DNA of 16,826 nucleotides, taken from positions 1,511,748 to 1,528,573 of the forward strand of contig CP070642.1 in assembly GCA_020354105.1 (NCBI GenBank). Reading direction: 5' to 3'. Source of the stretch: Chloroflexota bacterium. GTDB lineage: Bacteria; Chloroflexota; Dehalococcoidia; GIF9; UBA5629. Shown one piece after another: positions 13,379 through 16,826 of this stretch. Positions within the stretch are counted from its first letter, which is position 1. The number at the start of each line of letters is the position of its first letter. A program made the position numbers and the translations under genes. The notes under the pieces are model-generated. The model ran no database searches and was not told where the DNA came from. It saw only the letters and a list, made by a program, of their open reading frames with translations.

Positions 13379-14596
13379 ATGCCAGGAAGTATTAAAGATA
13401 GAGTTGCCATCGCGGGTATGGGATGCACCAAGTTCGGGGAGCGCTGGGATGCCAGTGCTGATGACCTGCTTGTAGACGCTGCCTACCAGGCCTTTGAAGA
13501 TGCCGGAATCGAGCCTGGTGATGTTCAGGCAGCCTGGTTTGGAACCACCTCCTCAGCAAACACAGGCATGGGATTATCCCAACCGCTAAGGCTCCAATAT
13601 ATTCCTATTACCAGGGTGGAGAACGCCTGCGCCACCGCTTCGGATGCATTCAGGAATGCTTGCTATGCAGTAGCTGCTGGCATATATGACATAGCCTTAG
13701 CGATCGGCGTTGACAAACTCAAGGACACCGGGATAAGTGGCTTGGGCGGGGCACAACCAAATCCCAGTCATGTGTTGGCACCAGAAAGCACAGCACCGGG
13801 CAATTTTGCATTGTTAGCCACCACATATTTCTCCCGATATGGCTTGAGCTTTGATGAAGGCAAGCATATGATAGGCAGAGTCTCCTATAAGAGCCATAAA
13901 AATGGTGCCCTATGCCGTAACGCTCACTTCCAGAGAGAAGTGCCCATGGAGACGATACTCAACGCCCCAATGATTGCCTGGCCCCTGGGATTATATGACT
14001 GCTGTGGCGTAAGCTATGGGTCTGCAGCAGCCATTATTACCACACCAGAGATAGCCAAGAAATTGAGGAAAGGAAAAGAGCCACCGGTATTCGTCAAGGC
14101 ATTACAAATCAGCGCGCACCCTCGCGACGGAAAATACAACCAAAAATATGATTACACACATGTTGAGTCTACTGTCCGCGCCGCACAAGCAGCCTATAAG
14201 GAAGCAGGGATAACAAAGCCACGCCAGGAGATAAACATGGCTGAGGTGCACGATTGCTTCTCCATAACCGAGGCAGTCACTATGGAAGACCTCGGCTTTA
14301 GCCCCAGGGGAAAGGTAAGGGATGACATTGAAAACGGCTTTTTTGACCTGGATGGTAAATTGCCAGTACAGCCCGACGGTGGCTTGAAGTGCTTTGGGCA
14401 TCCGATTGGCGCCAGCGGGATACGGATGCTTTATGAGATGTACAAGCAGCTTCAGGGTAGAGCAGACGACATATTAAACCCCGGTATGCCTTCGCGGCAG
14501 ATAAAGAATCCCAAGCTAGGATTGACACATAACCTGGGTGGTACCCCAGATGGCTGTATGATTTTTGTGGGCATTGTGGGATTAGAAGGAGCATAA
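13379..14596 (+). CDS. SCP2-type thiolase (acetyl-CoA acetyltransferase-like)
   Basis: 405 residues of the SCP2/archaeal thiolase group. Nucleophile C84 is in ENACATASDAF, HDCF (H291 to F294) fits the second active-site loop, and GHPIGASG (H341) is the proton-shuttling histidine loop. HNLGGTPDG near the end fits SCP2-type enzymes, which lack the C-terminal catalytic cysteine of classical thiolases. The protein would make or cleave 3-oxoacyl-CoA. AAGGAGGTAAAGAAAATG gives a strong ribosome site 23 bases behind the HMGS-DUF35 fusion gene, so the two are one operon and probably one complex. Known DUF35 partners also include catabolic thiolases such as benzoylsuccinyl-CoA thiolase and steroid side-chain aldolases of the same fold, so direction and substrate are open. 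The complete catalytic set speaks for a real thiolase rather than an aldolase. Confidence 0.9.
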   Translation: MPGSIKDRVAIAGMGCTKFGERWDASADDLLVDAAYQAFEDAGIEPGDVQAAWFGTTSSANTGMGLSQPLRLQYIPITRVENACATASDAFRNACYAVAAGIYDIALAIGVDKLKDTGISGLGGAQPNPSHVLAPESTAPGNFALLATTYFSRYGLSFDEGKHMIGRVSYKSHKNGALCRNAHFQREVPMETILNAPMIAWPLGLYDCCGVSYGSAAAIITTPEIAKKLRKGKEPPVFVKALQISAHPRDGKYNQKYDYTHVESTVRAAQAAYKEAGITKPRQEINMAEVHDCFSITEAVTMEDLGFSPRGKVRDDIENGFFDLDGKLPVQPDGGLKCFGHPIGASGIRMLYEMYKQLQGRADDILNPGMPSRQIKNPKLGLTHNLGGTPDGCMIFVGIVGLEGA

Positions 14597-14641
14597 TAAC
14601 TCAGCAGCTTAGCATATCAAGCATAGAATGAGCTTCAGGCG

Positions 14642-14696
14642 AAGTTCAACTTCGCACCAGCCCAAGAATCATGGGCGGTGTGATTCATGATCTTCT
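14642..14696. promoter_or_regulatory. Two inverted repeats between thiolase gene and next promoter
   Basis: GCGAAG-TTCAA-CTTCGC lies near the start of this stretch. After it comes GAATCA-9-TGATTC, overlapped by an alternative ATCATG...CATGAT pairing. No T-run follows either hairpin, so they are not standard intrinsic terminators. They sit directly upstream of the strong promoter at 14706-14734 and could be operator sites or a mRNA 3'-end structure for the thiolase operon. Confidence 0.4.
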
Positions 14697-14705
14697 CCCG
14701 TTTTC

Positions 14706-14734
14706 TTGACAAAAATTTAGCCAGCCCCTATTAT
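14706..14734 (+). promoter_or_regulatory. Strong sigma-70 promoter of the flavoprotein gene
   Basis: A perfect TTGACA (14706-14711), a 17-base spacer and TATTAT (14729-14734, five of six). Transcription should start near 14741, leaving a leader of about 100 bases before ATG 14844. The leader contains an imperfect palindrome, CATTGTCGACGATG, and an AT-rich run before AAGGAGGG. The flavoprotein is thus expressed separately from the thiolase operon. Confidence 0.72.
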
Positions 14735-14843
14735 TTGTGAATGCCCTTGTGGCAACGGCTCGGTGAGACGAATTATCAGGTACAGCATTGTCGACGATGT
14801 CTTTCCATAGCCAATATTATTTAAATTATTTAAGGAGGGAGCC

Positions 14844-16292
14844 ATGATAAGAACACCGGAACAGTATGTGAAGGATTTGAGGGACGGTCGGGTAGTCTAT
14901 CAGGATGGCAAGCAGATCAAAGACATAACGGCCCATCCCCCTTATAAGGAATCAATTGAGAGGTATGCTTCCGAGTATTATCTATCAAACCATCCCGACT
15001 ATCGTTCATTATTCAATGTCGTTGAAGATGGGGAGGAGTACTCCTTCATGTACAAGGTGCCTCAGAGCGGTGAAGACCTGCAAAGGCGCAGGATGATAAT
15101 CCAGACGCTCAACCGCTCGTTAGCTGGTGGCAGCAGGCTCACCGGGATTGACGGACTGAACGGTGTTGCCTGGGCAGCTCGCAAAATGGATGCAGCCATG
15201 GGCACCAAGTATGCTGCCAACGTAGAAGGTTTCCGCAAGTGGTGTCAGCAACACGATCCGTCCATTTGCGCCGCCGTCAGCGACCCCAAAGGTCACCGAG
15301 CCCTTCATGCCGAAGACCCCAAGCAAAAGCACAAGGACTTCTATCTCAGGATTGTAGACAGGAAAAAGGACGGGATATACATTACCGGCTGTAAATTGCA
15401 CATCAGTGAGTCAATCATGACCAATGTGCTTGTCTGTCTGCCATCCCGCAACCACAATGAGACCGGGAAAGACTATGCTTTAGCCTGTGCCGTGCCGGTC
15501 AATTCAAAAGGTGTGACTTTCCTGGCAACTGACTCGGAACTGTCCCGCGGTGGTGGGCACCCTATGATTATTTTCGATAACGTATTTGTGCCCAACGAAA
15601 TGGTCTTCATGGCCGGCGAATGGCAATTCTCCCGCTTAATGGCTACCTCTTTTGCCCGCTATCACAGATTGACAGCCGCCACTTACAAGTATGTCCAGCT
15701 GCAGGGGCTCGCCGGGCTGGCGATGTTGCTAGCTGAATATAACGGCCTCACCCATGCCACCCGTATACGTGATATGTTAGCCTGGCTGGCCATGTACGCC
15801 GATGTTACAGAAGCCCTGGGTAAAGCCGCTGCACTGGATGCCAAGATTGACCCGGAGACTGGCCTGGCGGCGCCCAACGAGGTCTATTCCAACTGCGCCA
15901 AGTTCTGGTTTGCCGAGAACTTTCATCAAGCCGTGAAATATGTCGAAGATATTGCCGGTGGCATAGCCGGCACCATGCCTTCGATAAAAGATTGGGAGAA
16001 CCCGGAGATACGCAAGTATATCGACAAATATCTGGGTGGTGACGCCCAATACCCGACTGAGGACCGTCTAAAGGCTCTCCAGATGCTCAGATGGCAGGGC
16101 TCAATGTTCATGGGTATTCTGTCAATTCATGCCGAAGGGTCACTTGCTGCCCAGAGGATGACGCTCTACCAGCAGGCTGACTGGGAGAAGTTCAAAGCTG
16201 CCGCCAAACATCAAATGAGGATGCCCACAGACCATCCTGATTTTAAGGAAATGCCCCTAGAGCCGCCGTGGAAGATGCCCGCCAAGCTCTAG
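14844..16292 (+). CDS. Flavoprotein of the 4-hydroxybutyryl-CoA dehydratase/HpaB superfamily without Fe-S ligands
   Basis: 482 residues, aligning end to end by eye with remembered 4-hydroxybutyryl-CoA dehydratase (AbfD). Shared blocks are the N-terminal RTPEQYVKDLRDGR, GIDGLNGV (101-108), DPKGHR (147-152), FLRIV-like YLRIVDRKKDGI, IIFDNVFVPNE (242-252), FARYHR (270-275) and EDIAGG (368-373). This is an acyl-CoA dehydrogenase-like fold that binds FAD. In AbfD a [4Fe-4S] cluster is held by C99, C103, H292 and C299. The matching positions here are G95, L99, H274 and Y281, so only the histidine remains and no cluster is expected. It therefore cannot do the radical dehydration in the known way. 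It may be an FAD-dependent monooxygenase, isomerase, dehydrogenase or dehydratase of another type. No flavin reductase gene is near. AAGGAGGG stands before ATG. Confidence 0.85.
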   Translation: MIRTPEQYVKDLRDGRVVYQDGKQIKDITAHPPYKESIERYASEYYLSNHPDYRSLFNVVEDGEEYSFMYKVPQSGEDLQRRRMIIQTLNRSLAGGSRLTGIDGLNGVAWAARKMDAAMGTKYAANVEGFRKWCQQHDPSICAAVSDPKGHRALHAEDPKQKHKDFYLRIVDRKKDGIYITGCKLHISESIMTNVLVCLPSRNHNETGKDYALACAVPVNSKGVTFLATDSELSRGGGHPMIIFDNVFVPNEMVFMAGEWQFSRLMATSFARYHRLTAATYKYVQLQGLAGLAMLLAEYNGLTHATRIRDMLAWLAMYADVTEALGKAAALDAKIDPETGLAAPNEVYSNCAKFWFAENFHQAVKYVEDIAGGIAGTMPSIKDWENPEIRKYIDKYLGGDAQYPTEDRLKALQMLRWQGSMFMGILSIHAEGSLAAQRMTLYQQADWEKFKAAAKHQMRMPTDHPDFKEMPLEPPWKMPAKL

Positions 16293-16368
16293 GCTGAAAC
16301 AACAGTAAATTACCCTGTAAAGCTACATGCAAAAGCAGTGCCTTGTGGCAGTACTACAATACTGCTCA

Positions 16369-16826
16369 CTAACCATTAGCCGGTTTTGAGGATATAATCA
16401 ATAAGCGTCCAGCCTCCAAAAAATCGTCATGTAGAGACTGGAACCTTATTCTTTTAATGTCATGCGTAGCAGCTGACCCTGGATAAGCACACTCGAATTT
16501 CCATCCTGTCCTCTGGAATAATGATATCAATTCATGCAGACTCCAGACACGCAAATCCAATTCAAATGTACCCTCCAATACAAACGTATTCTCATCAACC
16601 TGTCTCATAAAGGTCCTCTTTTCTTTATTCCGTGATGTTTGAGAGTCGAATTGGCGCTCGCTGAGAACAAGCCGGTCCTTTATCCGCTCGTAGCCACGTG
16701 CCATAAAGTTGCGAAGCAGCCAGTCCCTGTTAACGATATCGAGGGCAAAGAAACCACCGGGCTTAACAAGCTTTAGACACTGCCGCAAGATATCATCATT
16801 GGTATCATCATCGTAGAAACCAAACG
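16369..16826 (-). CDS. SAM-dependent methyltransferase, C-terminal part, cut by window edge
   Basis: The minus-strand frame is open from the right edge to TAG (16371-16369), about 152 residues. The edge end reads FGFYDDDTNDDILRQCLKLV, then KPGGFFALDIVNRDWLLRNF. The FG-F-DD strand, the KPGG turn and LDIVNRDW are the second half of a class I methyltransferase fold of the UbiE/small-molecule type. The SAM-binding first half lies outside the window. A TTG at 16788 is an internal codon, not a start. The C-terminal half, with EGTFELDLRVWSLHEL, is a common extension in these enzymes. It is convergent with the flavoprotein gene. A GCAGTA-6-TACTGC hairpin (16348-16365) lies just behind its stop, without a T-run. 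Confidence 0.82.
   Translation of the reverse strand, partial: FGFYDDDTNDDILRQCLKLVKPGGFFALDIVNRDWLLRNFMARGYERIKDRLVLSERQFDSQTSRNKEKRTFMRQVDENTFVLEGTFELDLRVWSLHELISLFQRTGWKFECAYPGSAATHDIKRIRFQSLHDDFLEAGRLLIISSKPANG

Noticed and set aside
14844..16292. Calling the flavoprotein 4-hydroxybutyryl-CoA dehydratase (AbfD)
   Set aside because: Overall similarity is strong, but all three cysteine ligands of the essential cluster are replaced, so the enzyme name would be misleading.
16348..16365. GCAGTA-CTACAA-TACTGC hairpin as a bidirectional terminator
   Set aside because: The stem is short and no T-run follows on either strand, so it does not meet the intrinsic terminator pattern; noted only as a hairpin.

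Overview
The window looks like a fragment of an anaerobic bacterial chromosome. Evidence for this is an HdrB-type protein at the left edge, CoA-thioester chemistry of the kind used in anaerobic catabolism, no respiratory oxidases, strict sigma-70 promoters (TTGACA-17-TATAAT) and strong AGGAGG ribosome sites. The gene content and the style of the peptide-binding lipoprotein recall Dehalococcoidia-like Chloroflexota from anoxic sediments. This is an inference, and a Firmicute or Desulfobacterota source cannot be excluded. No tRNA, rRNA, CRISPR array, transposase or phage gene was seen.

Left part (1-3767). The end of an HdrB-like Cys-rich protein is followed by a dispersed-type palindromic repeat. 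Next comes a complete metal-response unit: a perfect sigma-70 promoter, an aptamer matching the NiCo (czcD) riboswitch, an intrinsic terminator that overlaps the aptamer, and a cation diffusion facilitator (CDF) exporter with an unusual CX3CX3CX3C tail. A minus-strand operon follows: a small two-helix membrane protein, a PadR repressor and a SAM methyltransferase. Its consensus promoter carries a palindrome across the -10/+1 region, a good candidate for an autoregulatory operator. A metallo-beta-lactamase-fold hydrolase is transcribed divergently.

Middle part (3848-10672). A four-helix membrane protein of unknown function lies next to a five-gene oligopeptide/dipeptide-type ABC importer on the minus strand. 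The order is permease B, permease C, lipoprotein, ATPase D, ATPase F. A near-consensus promoter 200 nt upstream gives a long leader with an inverted repeat.

Right part (10823-16826). This is a CoA-ester module. A minus-strand 3-hydroxyacyl-CoA dehydrogenase-like protein, shortened at its C-terminus, is divergent from a plus-strand pair: an HMG-CoA-synthase-like protein fused to a zinc-ribbon/OB (DUF35) domain, and an SCP2-type thiolase. Then, under its own strong promoter, comes a flavoprotein of the 4-hydroxybutyryl-CoA dehydratase/HpaB superfamily that lacks all the cysteine ligands of the dehydratase iron-sulfur cluster. These genes could act together on a branched or hydroxylated acyl-CoA, but the substrate cannot be read from sequence. 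A methyltransferase runs off the right edge.

The best supported regulatory discovery is the NiCo riboswitch. The most open biochemical question is the cluster-less dehydratase-like flavoprotein beside the fused HMGS-DUF35/thiolase pair.
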